From: Paramarasmius palmivorus
Taxonomy: Eukaryota > Basidiomycota > Agaricomycetes > Agaricales > Marasmiaceae
DNA: 64,000 bases
Direction: 5' to 3'
NCBI GenBank assembly: GCA_037176845.1
Contig: JAYKXP010000009.1
Location: forward strand, 744,001-808,000
Part shown: positions 11,672 through 23,865 of the stretch, one piece after another
Layout of the letters: each line of letters opens with the position of its first letter
Position numbering within the stretch: the first letter of the stretch is position 1
Made by a program: the position numbers and the translations under genes
Notes under the pieces: model-generated
Database searches by the model: none
What the model was told of the DNA's origin: nothing
The model's input: only the letters and a program-made list of their open reading frames with translations

Positions 11672-12119
11672 AGTCCAATGTTACGTATGATTTTGTGTGG
11701 TTTTTCGACTCTGGAAATTGTAGTGGGCTTGCAGAGAAGATCTATAGGCACATTCGGAATCATTATGTTGAAGTAGGAATATATATGCTCTGTTCCTCCA
11801 ACTCCGCATTGGTTTGGAACTTGATAGGGTGGCAACCGCGGCGGACAACGCGACGAGTCACGTGTCGTGAACTTAACACGTGGCAGGACCCAACAATAAG
11901 TCCAGGACCTAGATTCCACAACTTCTTACTATTAGAAACTCCCATCACTACCTCGTCAGCTGCCTAATCCATTTCGATACGTTCGCCAACTATGATAGCA
12001 AGACACTCAGAGTTTATAACGCGTATTTCCTCGGGGGCAATGCTCTCCCATTCTTGATCACACTCCCGTGCGTGCCGACTTCTTTTTTGTTTGAACTATC
12101 GTCTCAGATTTGAAACCAG
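11672..12119. other. Intergenic region
   Basis: Lies between SDR1 and its degenerate copy. No feature recognised. Confidence 0.5.
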
Positions 12120-12912
12120 GGACTTCGAGGGGACGTTACAGTCAAAGCGGAGATAGTGAATACAGTCAAAGTGCCGAAGAGAAGGACGGGAAACTCGGCA
12201 TTTCGGTCAGTACGTCTTTTCGCTTGCGAATATTCCGCTGGTTCTGAACCATGAATCATGATAGTGCCGGGACGTTGGCTCGCTTTAGACCCTCAGAGCC
12301 ATGAACAGATCACCCCATGCTTCCGCCGAAGGGAAGGGCGGTGTAATTCACACTTCCTCGACTTGTACGGCTTTTGAACACTGGGCAAGTGTCTCTAACA
12401 TCGACAAGATTGCTCCATTATTTGTCGAATGATGGCTTGGTTGAATTTTTACAGGAGAAAAGCGGCAAGCGGAGCGTCATCATGATTTCAAGCGCTGCGT
12501 GCGGAAAGGCAAAGGTGTGCTGTTGGACAGTTACGCCTTACTCTCATCTTTTGATGTTAGACAGCCTATACGGCTAGCAAGACCGGTGCAGTAACTTGCT
12601 AGTGAACCTTGCTACGGAATTCGCTCGAAATGATATTCCACTGGCAATATGGGTCAACCATCTTGTTCTGGGCGCTCTCCCTTCCCCGCTGGCCGATACC
12701 GAGGAACAAATAGCGGATGCGATGCACGCAGGTTTACTGCGAGGAACTGACAGGGTTTTTCTGCGTAGGGCCAGATCGTGAGTTATGCAGACGTCTCTAT
12801 GTTTGCGCAGGGACTTACCCTTGAAGTTATCAATTCTACAAGCGGGATACAAATGGATATCCCCATTACCGTAGAGGGCGGAATTTTTGGATTGTACGTC
12901 GTCAATCCTTAA
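12120..12912 (+). pseudogene. Degenerate SDR copy
   Basis: This is a decayed duplicate of SDR1. Recognisable pieces in order: a relic of the EDGKLDILV segment near 12180; FEHWASV-like near 12375; SVIMISSAACGKAK near 12475, which matches the catalytic Ser region; YTASKTGA near 12570, which keeps the YxxxK pattern; LVNLATEFARNDIPLA near 12597; and an end ITVEGGIFGLYVVNP* up to 12912. Frames shift between these pieces, stops interrupt the relic, and the N-terminal cofactor motif is missing. It cannot make a working enzyme. It shows that the SDR locus was duplicated in tandem. Confidence 0.8.
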
Positions 12913-13788
12913 AAGCCGACGATGCAATATACTTGTGGAGTACAGTTAGTACAACCAAGAGTACTGTATCAAAATGATCCATTCCCGTGCTTTGTATCCT
13001 TCTCCTGATCCACCCAAGAACTCGGGATCATAAGACCGCGCAAGTAAGACTCTGAACTCCTTGCTGAAAGGGGTTCTGCTACAGTATTCAAAGGTCAGCG
13101 CTGAGCCTTTGGACTAAACCTGAACTGCAGACAGCGGCAAGTACCCCTTGCCAACAATGCTTGCACTATATACCTCGAACGGTACACTGATCACCCATGC
13201 AATATACTAGGTCACCGATACGTCCCCAACTCAAATGGCGGCGCCGCACATCAGTCCCCCTTGTCTACTGTTTAAATGCTTCGGGTAAGCTGTACGTCCT
13301 ATATTTGTATTTTGTATTGCGCTGACTTGTCAACCCGCCTTAGCGCTCTTCTATTGGGGAATCACCATGCGCAACTATATTTCTTTCCAGTCGTGCCTGG
13401 CCCAAACGAACGTTGGGTAACGTCAGTTCGCTACTGATCTTTCTATATCTAGAGGAATGACCGGATTATAGAACTCTGAAATGTGTTCGAAGCGTATAGC
13501 CACTACGCCTCCATCAAGGTACCTTTACCGCTCCGGCGCCGTGACGATGTCCAAGCTATTGTTACCGCTTTCAGCGTTCTCATATGCATAAACTTGGTAA
13601 CCGTCACCTTGAGACATTATCGCAGCAGTGGGGGGCCCCTATTGCTATGAAGGCGAAACGTTGAGCGTACCTTTCGGGGCAGGCTAAATATATCCACTAG
13701 GACGACTCATAGCTCTGCCTCACGGCCGAACGACGCGGTATAAAACCTTTGGGACGCGTCGTGGTTCAATATACAGCAAGCACAACAT
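12913..13788. other. Intergenic region and GMC1 promoter
   Basis: No gene recognised. The GMC1 TATA box is at the right end (13741). Confidence 0.6.
13741..13747 (+). promoter_or_regulatory. TATA box of GMC1
   Basis: TATAAAA lies 42-48 nt before the ATG. The local context TATAAAACC resembles the SDR2 and SSP TATA elements. Confidence 0.6.
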
Positions 13789-16023
13789 GGTTCCCTCTAC
13801 TCTGGCGATTATAGCGTCTACGTTCTTTGCTGTTTCGTGTACTTCTGCTAAGTTATTACGCTCCTTGCCAGAGCTTAATACCACTCATTATGATTTTATC
13901 ATTATCGGAGGTATGGGCATGCTCGCTGAATATCTTTAATGAGACTAAGAATTCACACTAGGTGGAACCGCGGGTAGTGTCCTTGCAAACCGTCTCACTG
14001 AAGATGGTAAACATAAGGTCTTAGTTGTCGAGGCGGGCGTTGAGTATGTTTCTTGCTCGATCCTTCCAAGTCAAATGCCTGATCAGAGTACAGTGATGAA
14101 GGGATACTCAATGCCGAGGTGCCCTTTTTTGCAACCAGACAGTTTGCGACCCTCGTGGATTGGAATTATACGTCCGTGCCTCAGTCTGGTGCAAATGGTA
14201 GGGAAATAGACACGCCACGAGGTTTCGTGTTGGGCGGTAGTAGTTCTATTAGTGCGTATTTCCTGGCACTCTCGACATCTCACACACTGACCTTTCCCTA
14301 GATTTCATGGAATGGGCACGGGGCTCCGACGATGTCTGGGACAACTTCGCTCGGTTGGCCGATGACGATGGTTGGTCGTGGAAGTCAGTCGAGAAGTATT
14401 ACATGAAGGTCCGCCTCTTCCTTTTCCTGTTGTATGTTTTCCAACAAGGCTCTCAGACTTCGAAATTGGTCCCACCTCAAGACGGACGTGACATTTCTGA
14501 TGAAGTAGATCCCTCTGCTCACGGTAATGGTCCTATCAACGTTACAGTGACTCCATCACCCATCAAGCTCGATTTTGCGATCGAAGAGGCAGCCAAGAAC
14601 GCCACCGGTCAGTTTGCCTACAATCTGGACTATAATTCAGGGAATACTATTGGGGTTGGTGAGTACTTACCTGTACTCGATAATAATATGCGAGCCATAT
14701 TGACAATATCAAAGGGTGGGGACAATACGCAATCGGTGGAGGCATCCGAAACAGTGCTGCCACTGGCTACCTACATCCTGTAATCGACCGACCGAATCTT
14801 GATGTTGTTATTAACACGCGAGCCGTCAAGATTATGTCCTCATCACAGTCGGCTAAGGATAGAGTCATGGATGTAGTGCAGTTAGCTTCCGAAAAAAACG
14901 GTTGGTCTCCTTTCAATAATTGGTGACCGTGCTCACCGGAATTATACAGGACCCAGATTCAACGTTACAGCGACAAATGAGATTATCCTTAGCGCCGGTT
15001 CTCTGAATACCCCACAACTCCTACTCCTCTCCGGCATTGGGCCCAAGAAGGATTTGGATGCTCTCAAAATACCTCTTGTACTTGACTCCCCTGCTGTTGG
15101 GGCAAATCTCACAGAACATCCGTTTGTGTGGGTCAGCTTTGCCGTGAACACCCCTGACACTTTTGATGATGTTTCTCGGGACCCGGGTCTACAAGATGAG
15201 CTGCTTGCTCAATGGCAAAGCAACAAGACGGGTCTTTTCGCGAGCGCTGCTGGTGAAGCAATGGCTGCGGCTTGGAAGCTGCCAAAGGGCTCTCAGGATC
15301 CTTCCTCTGGAACCAAGAGCGGTAACATTGTTCTTTCGATCGCCGTGAGTGCGACATCCCAATCTCTTTACATGTTCTTATAAATTGAATATGTTTTTAG
15401 AACGGCTTCAGTGATCCCGGTCTATCGCGACCAGACACCGGAAACTACATCAGTGTACTCACAGCCGTTGTCAGCCCCACTTCTCGTGCGTTGATGTTGA
15501 ATTCAATCAACTATTTACTCACCCTGTTATACTGTTATAGGAGGATCTCTCAAGCTTGCGTCCTCCGACCCATTTGACCAGCCACTCATTGACTACGCGC
15601 TCTACAGTACAGATTTCGACATCAACGCCCAGGTCCAGGGAATCAAATTGGTAGAAGAGTTCTTTGCTCTACCGCAATTCAAGGGACTGGTTCAAGGCCT
15701 GTTCGGTCCCCTGGCAAACGCTACGACTGACGAAGCCAAGGCTAACTTCGCACGGGACAGTGTGAATGTCTTTTCCCATCCCTGTTCTACGGCATCGATG
15801 GGACGCGGGGGTGTAGTTGACTCTTCGTTGAAGGTGAAGGGGGTAAAGGGGCTCAGAATTGTCGACGCTTCTATCTTCGTGAGTAATTTCACTCTTTCCG
15901 GACGTACCAACATTTTCTGAGATGACTTCTCTATAGCCTCAGATACCGGAGGTTCCTATTCAAGCCGTGGTATATACCGTTGCAGAGCGTGCCGCGGATT
16001 TGATCAAGGGCAATCTCAACTAA
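13789..16023 (+). CDS. GMC oxidoreductase 1, aryl-alcohol-oxidase-like, altered active site
   Basis: A secreted FAD enzyme of the glucose-methanol-choline family, about 590 residues in ten exons; all nine splice joints keep frame. A signal peptide covers about the first 20 residues (MVPSTLAIIASTFFAVSC). FAD-binding [13 protein letters not shown] spans intron 1. GMC signature 1 is near 14200 ([12 protein letters not shown]), signature 2 near 14990 ([18 protein letters not shown]). The first catalytic His is present in SHPCSTASMG near 15777. In the last exon the second catalytic position, Asn in the four paralogues (ECNTQ), reads EVPIQ: Cys-Asn-Thr became Val-Pro-Ile. The protein may therefore bind FAD but be slow or inactive as an alcohol oxidase, or have changed chemistry. 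It is the only plus-strand GMC gene of the five. Confidence 0.88.
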
Positions 16024-16460
16024 GATCAAATTCACTCTTTAAACTTGCAAGTTATTCGTATTTATACAATACCATCCTACATACAAACCGCGTAATTCAG
16101 CTTGAACTTTGGTAGTACTAATCTGCAGCTTTTGAGTGTCAGTATACTTGATCATGAGTATTTCGGCCAAATGTCGGCTGTGCGTTTAGCGGGACTTCAA
16201 GCCTATGTTTGATGGCCTCGGAGTTGGGAAAAACGCATATGTCGATAGTCATCCACGAGTCGTATTTGAACGAGTGGCACGCCAAGTACTTAACTTAAAG
16301 CGACAAGCGCCAATGAAGCGCCAGGGTCTAGACCGTCCGCTTCGTGACATGTGACAGTAGGACTTCGACGTCCATGCAAGGTGCAGATCTAGGTTCCAGT
16401 CCGACATAAATTATGCATACTATATCCTATAAGAACGCCATCCGGTCGCTAGCACGGTAC
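16024..16460. other. Convergent intergenic region
   Basis: Lies between the 3' ends of GMC1 and the GDPase gene. No gene or clear terminator structure seen. Confidence 0.6.
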
Positions 16461-18307
16461 TCAAATCCTACACGTAATATCTGCACCTCCGATAAGCACA
16501 ATAGTCGCCCCAAGACACCACCCCAACTCCGTCCCTTTAATCTTCTTCCCAATCGTCACTTCCCTCGTTGCATCGAACTCGTATCCCAGACGAAGAAGAC
16601 CATGTATGAACGTCAAGTCAAGACACCATTCGGGTCTATCCTCAAGCTCTTTCATTAGTTCTGGGGAAATCGATTTGAAATGCTCTTGCCAGGCTGATTT
16701 GCCTTGACAGACTGTCTGAGCGAGTGAGGCAATACGGGAAATTGGGAGTTTGGTGTTTTCGGTAGAAGATGGAATGATACCGGTTTCGGTGGATGGGGCA
16801 GTGGCGGAGAGGAGGGGGTCTAGACGGTCGAAGAAGTAGGATAGTAAGAGGACTTTGCCCTCTGCGAAGGTGTCAAGTAGCGAGGGCTGATATACACCAT
16901 CAAATGAGCATGGTTTTTTCTCACATATCCTGTTCAAGTTGAATGATGTTCATTAGAATTGCAAAGCGTAGAAGGGAATAAGAACACTTACGCGTCTTTC
17001 GCTAGAGCCAGCTCTATAACCCTGTTACATGCCTCAAATGAACCGATGAGCTCTCCATCCATAGTGACATTCTTCTTCGTCTTGGCTCTTTCATCTTCTA
17101 CTTCCACAGTTCTCTTCATTCCTTTTGCTATACACGGGTTGCCTATGACGGGCCGACCGTCTCCAGACCCGGTAGTGACATCGGGTAGCCGAAGGCTAGC
17201 CATGAACTCCACTAGCTGATGCACCCTTGCTCTGGCCCTCATCAGACCATATCCTAGATACGAATGCTGATACAGCACGTATTTCTTCCCGTTAAACTCC
17301 AAGTCGTACTTGTGTTCACCCTCGGAGAGAGTAGAGTCCGGTTTGGAGAACCGAGGTTCGAAGACGATCTGTGTAGAGGCACCGCCCAGATCCAACACTG
17401 CGTACGTTTCCGGTTTGGATGAGGAAAGGGTATCAAGGAGACTATTGGCGGTGATCCAAGCGTATACGCCTTCATCTTTACCGTCCATGATGGATACAGC
17501 ATTGTCCGGTATAGAGAAGGGGTATTTGGAGTGTAACCGCTCTTCAATAGCTTTGAGGATATCCGAGCTCTGCGAGCCTGGTAACAAACGTAAACCCGCC
17601 GTCGCCTTGACCATCACAGGTGTGCATTTCCTTAACGACTGCGGTACAACTCGCACCGCCTCATCAAGCAACTCATCGAGCGATTCTGCTGCCCTATGTG
17701 GCTCCTCGGCGTAGTTAGATAGTCCAGGACGAGTCATCTTGAACACTTCGTATTCAAAGGAGGGATCCTTGTTGCAGTTGTTGAATTTGTAGACGTGAAT
17801 ACGTGAACCGGTAGACCCTGCATCTATCATGAGAGCCCACTGGACGAGCGTGGATTTGGAAGAGTGCGGTGAGGTACAGTAGGTCGTTTTGGTAGGATCT
17901 GGGTCTGTTTCGAAGGATGTAGGATGTTTAGAGTTGGTATTGGGCGGTAGAATTTCAGTATCGTCTTCAGTACCTGTGTGCTGATTTGTGGGCTGCTTGC
18001 CTGGCACGGCGGGGTTATACGTCGGTTGGTCTTCCACTGGGCAGTTTTTTTTTTAGAGAAGAGCAATAAAAATATGCTGAAAACGTGAAAACATACCGTT
18101 GGAATCGTCCGAATCCCAGCTCGACCAAGGTGTCGACAACTTCTCCCTTCTCTCCCTTGGCCCAAAAAGCCATACGAGACCAATGATAATTGCCGCCCCA
18201 ATCGCGAACTTTTTCCATGCAAATTTCTTCTTATTCGGCAGTCTACTGGGGCCCATTCCTCCTTCTAAACGTTCGTAATTGCTGCTACGTGGAGACAGCA
18301 ACGCCAT
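16461..18307 (-). CDS. GDA1: GDA1/CD39 family nucleoside diphosphatase
   Basis: Hydrolyses nucleoside diphosphates (GDP/UDP) in the Golgi lumen during glycosylation, going by family knowledge. The three-exon model gives about 570 residues: a short cytosolic tail (YERLEGGMGP), one N-terminal membrane anchor (FAIGAAIIIGLVWLFG), a polar stem, then the catalytic domain. Apyrase-conserved regions seen: IDAGSTGSRIHVYKF (ACR1), KATAGLRLL (ACR2), GKDEGVYAWITAN (ACR3), LDLGGASTQIVF (ACR4) and FDGVYQP at the start of the last exon. A single N-terminal anchor favours GDA1 over two-anchor YND1 types. I chose ATG 18307 because the stretch above it is CT-rich like a fungal leader; an in-frame ATG at 18472 would add a Ser-rich 55 residues. 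Introns lie near 18045-18100 and 16936-16990. Confidence 0.88.
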
Positions 18308-20373
18308 GGCAGTCGACGAAAGAGATTCGACCGGTGAGGTGATACTTCGAGAACGAGTGTGGTGATGAGATATATGTGACTCGGAACCTGTTGAACGAGC
18401 AGATGGTGGAGAGGAAGAAAGAGGTGGTGGAGAGGAAGTATTCAGTGCAGCCGGCCGATAGCCATTCGACATCAATGAATCTGAGCAACCCGCGTGTGAT
18501 CCTTTTTTCTCACCTCCATGACCACGACGGTGAGCGGTGCTCTTAGTCTCAACGGTACCAATGGCGATGGCTGACAGGAAACAGAATTCTTTAATGGTTA
18601 TTTTTTCATGAAGACTACCATACGAGTGCGACAAACGACAGATCGTCCGACTTCTTTTTTTACGAAGATTCTCCGCCTCAAGGCCCAGGTTACATAACCA
18701 CACGTATCCCGCTGAAGAGACCAGCAGGATCATACACGTATCTTGCAAGAAGGCGTCTTTAGTATCGTTGTCGACAACAAGTGGAATCGCCTGTTCAAAT
18801 CTCAATGCGCAAGGATTGCTTGAAGGCTGGTACCGATGCGAGTTGCGGTGCATGACTCTATAACTAGTACAAGGTGCTTATCGTTGAATACGAACGTGGG
18901 CACCACTGGGATTGGATAGCAATGTCGCTAGATCCAGCAAACACTGTTCTGTAAAGGTATGCTCCATGCAGCTATAGCCGTATCCAGGCTTGATATGTGT
19001 TCGGGATTACGAACGTTTCCACTGATACAGGAGAGTTCCGATACCCCTCGATGGCCAGGGATGATGTATTCATTGATCGTTCAACTTGCTCAAAAATTCC
19101 ATCTGGTACTCGACGGCGAGCTATTCTTATGCATGACTGTTGTGGCTAGAGTCCGAACTCGTCGTGTTTGTCATCTTCTAGATCTCTGACTAGGAAGAAA
19201 GGAAAGTTCACTCCTAGTCCCGGTGATTCTGATGTTGTTCAGCGATATGAACCTGCTCAGAGTTCCACTCTTCCGAGGTCTCGATCATTCTCGAATAAGC
19301 GGCAATTGATGTCGCCGCATGCGGCCAACATACGGCTCAGGCTTTAAGTAAACCAAGTTACACTTGGGACACGGAATAAGAACTCGTTATAGGCTTAGGA
19401 CCGACGTCGCTGGTCATAGGGCGAGCTGATTGAGCCTGGTTCTCAACGGCTGCCGTTTGGAATACCTTCTCCGTCCTGCCATCACACATGGTTCCCGGAT
19501 TCGCAGTTTTCTGTGAGGCTTGCTTGATCCTTCAGTCAATTCTCTACCCAGATTATCTGATTTTAAAATGTGTTTCTAGGATTGGGATCATTGGATGACT
19601 ACGACAAAGCTTAGAGAACGGGGCACATTCTTCGAGGGTGTTATTACGCAACAGGTAAAAAAATCCACTGTGGCTCAGTCCAGGAACGATTCGAGATACA
19701 TCAATTCGTAGTAAGGTATGACTTCTCCCGTCAAATTCAGCTGCGCTTGCTTACAGAAACTTACTCGGCGCGGTGTTTGAGGTTGTATGGGCGGTCGGCG
19801 AGCAATTGTAATCAGATTCACTTCGAATGCACTGTGGAGTACCAGCGCTGGCTATTTCGAAACAAATGTGCCGTGCTATGATGGTATCTTAGGGCCAAGT
19901 TACTGCAGGTGACATTCCGTTGGTTATAATCGTCTTGGGCCCGTCATTAGATACGTTGACCTATTCTCATCTCTAACAGATGAAAGATAGTGTACCGAGG
20001 GAGATCGAGGACAAGGCTTGTCGTTTCCCTGTCCGTAGATCTTGTATCGCCTCCTGTAGTGAGCGGTCTTCCTCAGAGGCAGACACAAAGCCTGTTGAGT
20101 GACTCCTGCAAGAACTTTTGCACCCCATTTCCGACATACATGGCACGAATTATTTGAATAACCTGATATATATCTCTTCCATCTTACACACCTACAGCCC
20201 CCTACCATGGTCCGTTCTTGCCGCCAGTGGTCACGAATCACAACACCTCTCAAATTTGGAAGGCAAGGAACTGATTATTTGGTATAAAAACCCTCGCGAT
20301 TCGACTGTATTTCCCCAGCAAAGCTACCTTGCTACAGATCCCAGTTCATCACCTCAAACTCACTCAGCTCACA
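18308..20373. other. Divergent intergenic region
   Basis: About 2 kb between the GDPase and SSP3. The left part is the CT-rich leader and promoter of the GDPase. The right end holds the SSP3 TATA box. Only short open frames without family features are found between them; nothing else recognised. Confidence 0.55.
20283..20289 (+). promoter_or_regulatory. TATA box of SSP3
   Basis: TATAAAA in TTGGTATAAAAACCC lies 85-91 nt before the ATG at 20374. Confidence 0.65.
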
Positions 20374-20672
20374 ATGCAGTTCCGTGTTCAGGTCCTCCTT
20401 CTCGCTGCTCTTGCTAGCATTGTCGCGGCTGCCCCCGCCCCCGCCGAGGTCGAGGCTCGCCAGAACTGCGTGCGTAGACCAGACTTTTCTCTCCTTGATG
20501 GTGCTCTGATGAATATTGCAGCAAACTATTTTCTTCCCCAACACTTGCCCCGCAGGCCAAACCGCCTGCAACGCTTCTGGCGCCATTATCCTCTGCTGCA
20601 ACGTAAGTCCTAACGCGTGTTGTGGCTGTCGATACTTGTGTTAACTACTTTCTCTGTTGTTAGAGCTGTTAA
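20374..20672 (+). CDS. Small secreted six-cysteine protein (SSP3)
   Basis: Paralogue of SSP2, 17 kb away, again exactly 61 residues. Exons are 20374-20469, 20522-20602 and 20664-20672; both introns are phase 0 and fall at the same places (after the first Cys codon and just before the final Ser-Cys). Signal peptide MQFRVQVLLLAALASIVAAA, then a short acidic pro-region ending VEARQ, which lacks the Lys-Arg pair of SSP2. Cysteine pattern C-x8-C-x6-C-x8-CC-x2-C, with a shared FFP core between the first two cysteines. Outside the cysteines, signal peptide and FFP core there is little identity, so the copies are old. Its 3' end lies 213 bp from the convergent GMC2 gene. Function unknown. Confidence 0.8.
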
Positions 20673-20885
20673 ACGTGCCGGGGGCAGTAGAAAGAATAGT
20701 GGGACGGAAAGTTGAGGATGTACCAAGCTTGTGTAACGATGGCAATCATTGAATTTATATGTTCTGCGAAATTGTCTCCCTCCAGCGTGACAGAGTGTGA
20801 ACAACATGATTAGATTTAAAACATTAAGGTTGGTAAGTAATTTGTACAGTAGGATAAGTAGGATAATATATATTTGAAATAATAT

Positions 20886-23120
20886 TTACTTATATTCATT
20901 TTTAATCAGATCGGCGGCCCGCTCTGCAACGACATATACCAAAGCCTGAGTGTTACATTCGGGGCTTTGTGGCTGTAGAGAATACATTAGTGAACTATAG
21001 CTGTATGGGAGTACGAATATAACTCACGAAAACAGACGCATCAACGACCCTCAGACCCTTCACGCCTTTCACCTTCAATGACGCGTCAACCACGCCGCCA
21101 GGCCCCATGGAGGCCGAAGTAGTCGGGTGGGCGTAGAACCCTACATTGTTTCGAGAGTACTGGGCTTTCGCTTCGTCGGTCGTGGCGTTGGCGAGATCAC
21201 CAACGAGACCTTGGACGATACCCTCAAATGGTGGCGAAGAGAAGAACTCCTGAACCATGTTTAGCCCTGCCACCTGGGCTTTGATATCAAAATCAGTACT
21301 GTAGACCGCGTAGTCGATCAAGGGAGAGTCGAATGGGTTCGTAGTATTTAATTTAAGGGAACCACCTGTATTGATGTGAACGAGGCGCACCACCAGCAGG
21401 AAAGAACGTACGAGAGGTCGGGCTGACCACAGCCGTCAATACAGTCATGAAATTTCCTGTTTCTGGGACGTTAGGTCCACTGAATGTGTCCTAGAGGAAG
21501 CATTAGATATGCACATGGTTGTACCACAAACTGTTTTTCTGCTTACAGAAATCGCAAGCATGATATTTGCGCTTTGAGGACCCGAAGAAGGATCGTCGAA
21601 ACCCTCAGGAAGCTTCCAGTTGGCAACTAAGGAACCACCTGGGGACAACGCGTACACTCCGGTCTTGTTCCTCTGCCATTGTTCTAACAGCTCACCCGCG
21701 AGGGTGGTGTTCCGGAGAACATCATCAAAAGTCTCGGTGGAGTTAACCGAAAAGACGCTTAACACAAGCGGATGCTCTGTTAGATTTGCACCGACACCCG
21801 GGGAATCAAGCACGACGGGTATGTTGAGGTCCTTTAGATCGTTTTCGGGACCAATACCGGAGAGTAGGAGGACCTGGGGAGTATTGATGGAACCGGCGCT
21901 GAGAATCACTTCCTTTCCTGCGGTGACATTGATTCTCGGACCTGTGTCATAGTATTCTATGTGCGATCAGGAATGTCATTGAAGATGAAGACTAACCACT
22001 AAAATCGGACGCCAGTTGTACCACGTCGATGACAGGGTCCGAACCTTTGTTCGGAGAAGATGACAGGACCTTGGTTACTCTGGTGTTGATGAGGACATCG
22101 AGGTTTGGTCGATTGATTGCTGGCTGAAGATATGCGGTAGCCGCGCTATTTCTGACGCCGCCACCAATTGAGTATTGTCCCCAACCTGTTGATGAACGTC
22201 AACATGTATATCTTCCCAAAGACCGTGTTCCCACCTATTCCTAGAGTATCTCCAGAATTGTAGTCCAAGTTATAAGCCAGCTGTCCCTCGGACTCCTTGG
22301 CCACATCGGTAATAGCAAGGTCGAGGTCTATAGGCGTGGGTGTTAAGGTAACATTGACAGGCCCATCACCATGAGCAGAAGGATCTGCTTCTCCAGTTAA
22401 GTTTCGTCCATCTTGAGGGATGATCAGGCTCGAGGTCTGGAAATACGGCCCGAGTGAGCTGATGAATCTCATGATGAAATTCAGAAGACTCGCCTTCATA
22501 TAATATTCCGAAACTGAATCCCACGACCACCCATCGTCACCACTCAATCGGGCGAAATTGTCCCAAAGATCGTTGGACCCGCGGTACCATACCATCATGT
22601 CTCGATAGAGGTTAGCTACCTAGTGCGGGAAAACGTGGAATCGCCAATACATACTGAGCGTGCTGCTACCACCCAACGCAAAGCCTCGCGCAGCCGACAG
22701 ACGTTGATTGTTAGCGCCGGGTTGCGGAATAGTCGTGTAGTTCCAATCTACCAGTGTTCCAAACTGGGTAGAGGCCAGAAATGGTACTTCTGCCGCAAGA
22801 ATACCTTCGTTGCTATCAACCATTAAAAGTTGGCCCGGTAGACTAGGAGAAATCGTACTCAACGCCGGCCTCAACGACAAGAACAGTGTGCCTATCATCT
22901 TCAGTGAGTCGACTCGCAAGCACGCTTCCAGCAGTGCCACCTGTTAACCCGACAATGAATCAGACAGCATCTTAAAGGCAGAGTCATACATACCGCCTAC
23001 GATAACAAAATCATATTGCGTAGTGTTGAGTTCGGGCAACGATCGCAATAGCTTTGCTGATGAGCATGTAATGGATAGAAAGCCGGACGTTACGGCCAAC
23101 AGAGTGCTAAGAGCCACCAT
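20886..23120 (-). CDS. GMC oxidoreductase 2, aryl-alcohol-oxidase-like
   Basis: A secreted FAD alcohol oxidase or dehydrogenase of the GMC family with about ten exons. Signal peptide MVALSTLLAVTSGFLS; the start of the mature part (AKLLRSLPELNTTQYDF) is almost the same as in GMC1, so these two are the closest pair. FAD motif VIVGG continues across intron 1. Signature 1 is RGFALGGSSTLN, signature 2 [18 protein letters not shown]. Catalytic His lies in AHPTTSASMG and the second catalytic residue is Asn in PECNTQALVY, so this copy looks active. Several N-x-S/T sites suggest glycosylation. The stop at 20886-20888 follows ADLIKNEYK. The reaction with aryl or other primary alcohols, with release of H2O2, is inferred from the family. 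Confidence 0.88.
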
Positions 23121-23865
23121 TTCAGAATAGAGGTGATCTTCGTGGATTGCGACGCCATATATTTCGCGTCTCGGCCGTGAGGCGGGGCAATGGCTTTGAC
23201 ACGGTGAGATCAATATGGAATGCTCTGAACTTGCGAGCATACTGGCGTTTCAGTTGTAATGCATATCGGGTATACAGGCAGTTACTGGCCATATGTGACG
23301 GGTGGGGCGGTGTCCGCAACTAGGCGCCCCTTTGAGAACACTGTGACGGGGCGGCAAGGAGGATAGGTTTGATGGATATAATACAAGCATGAGCGGGAGG
23401 ACCTAGAAACAAGTGGAGCGTAATCGCGGAGTTGTAGTGGTAGACATTAGATGTACCGTACGTGACCTAGGTATGATTCGTTCCCCGGCACTTGCTTAGG
23501 AATTCATGGCTTGAGTCTACCGTAGTACATTTTTTAAATCCTGTATGTGGGAGCATCAGTTAGTACTTAGTTCATGGCTTTGGGCTGAATCTGGGCATAC
23601 CTGAGCATCACAAAACAGGGGATTAACTGGGATCAAGGTCCAAAACAATTGTCAACTCAGGGTCTTGAGGGCAGGCTTGGCGGACAAGCAGTTGATGTCA
23701 CGACCAACGTCACGTGGTAAAACGCGTTTCTACTTTTGACACGCTTTTCGAAACAACTTATCGGACTTTATCGGTTCTACAAACTGGTATTATTATGATT
23801 CGCGTCCACTATAATTACTGGCAGATTACTGGTATATAACATTGGGTAACGAAAGTCTGCTCCGG
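23121..23865. other. Intergenic region between GMC2 and SDR2
   Basis: Contains the GMC2 promoter (TATATA-like on the minus strand near 23157) and the SDR2 3' flank. No gene seen. Confidence 0.55.

Noticed and set aside
18308..18472. In-frame N-terminal extension of the GDPase (start at 18472)
   Set aside because: The added stretch is translated CT-rich leader; the membrane anchor sits at the normal distance from ATG 18307. Kept only as an alternative.
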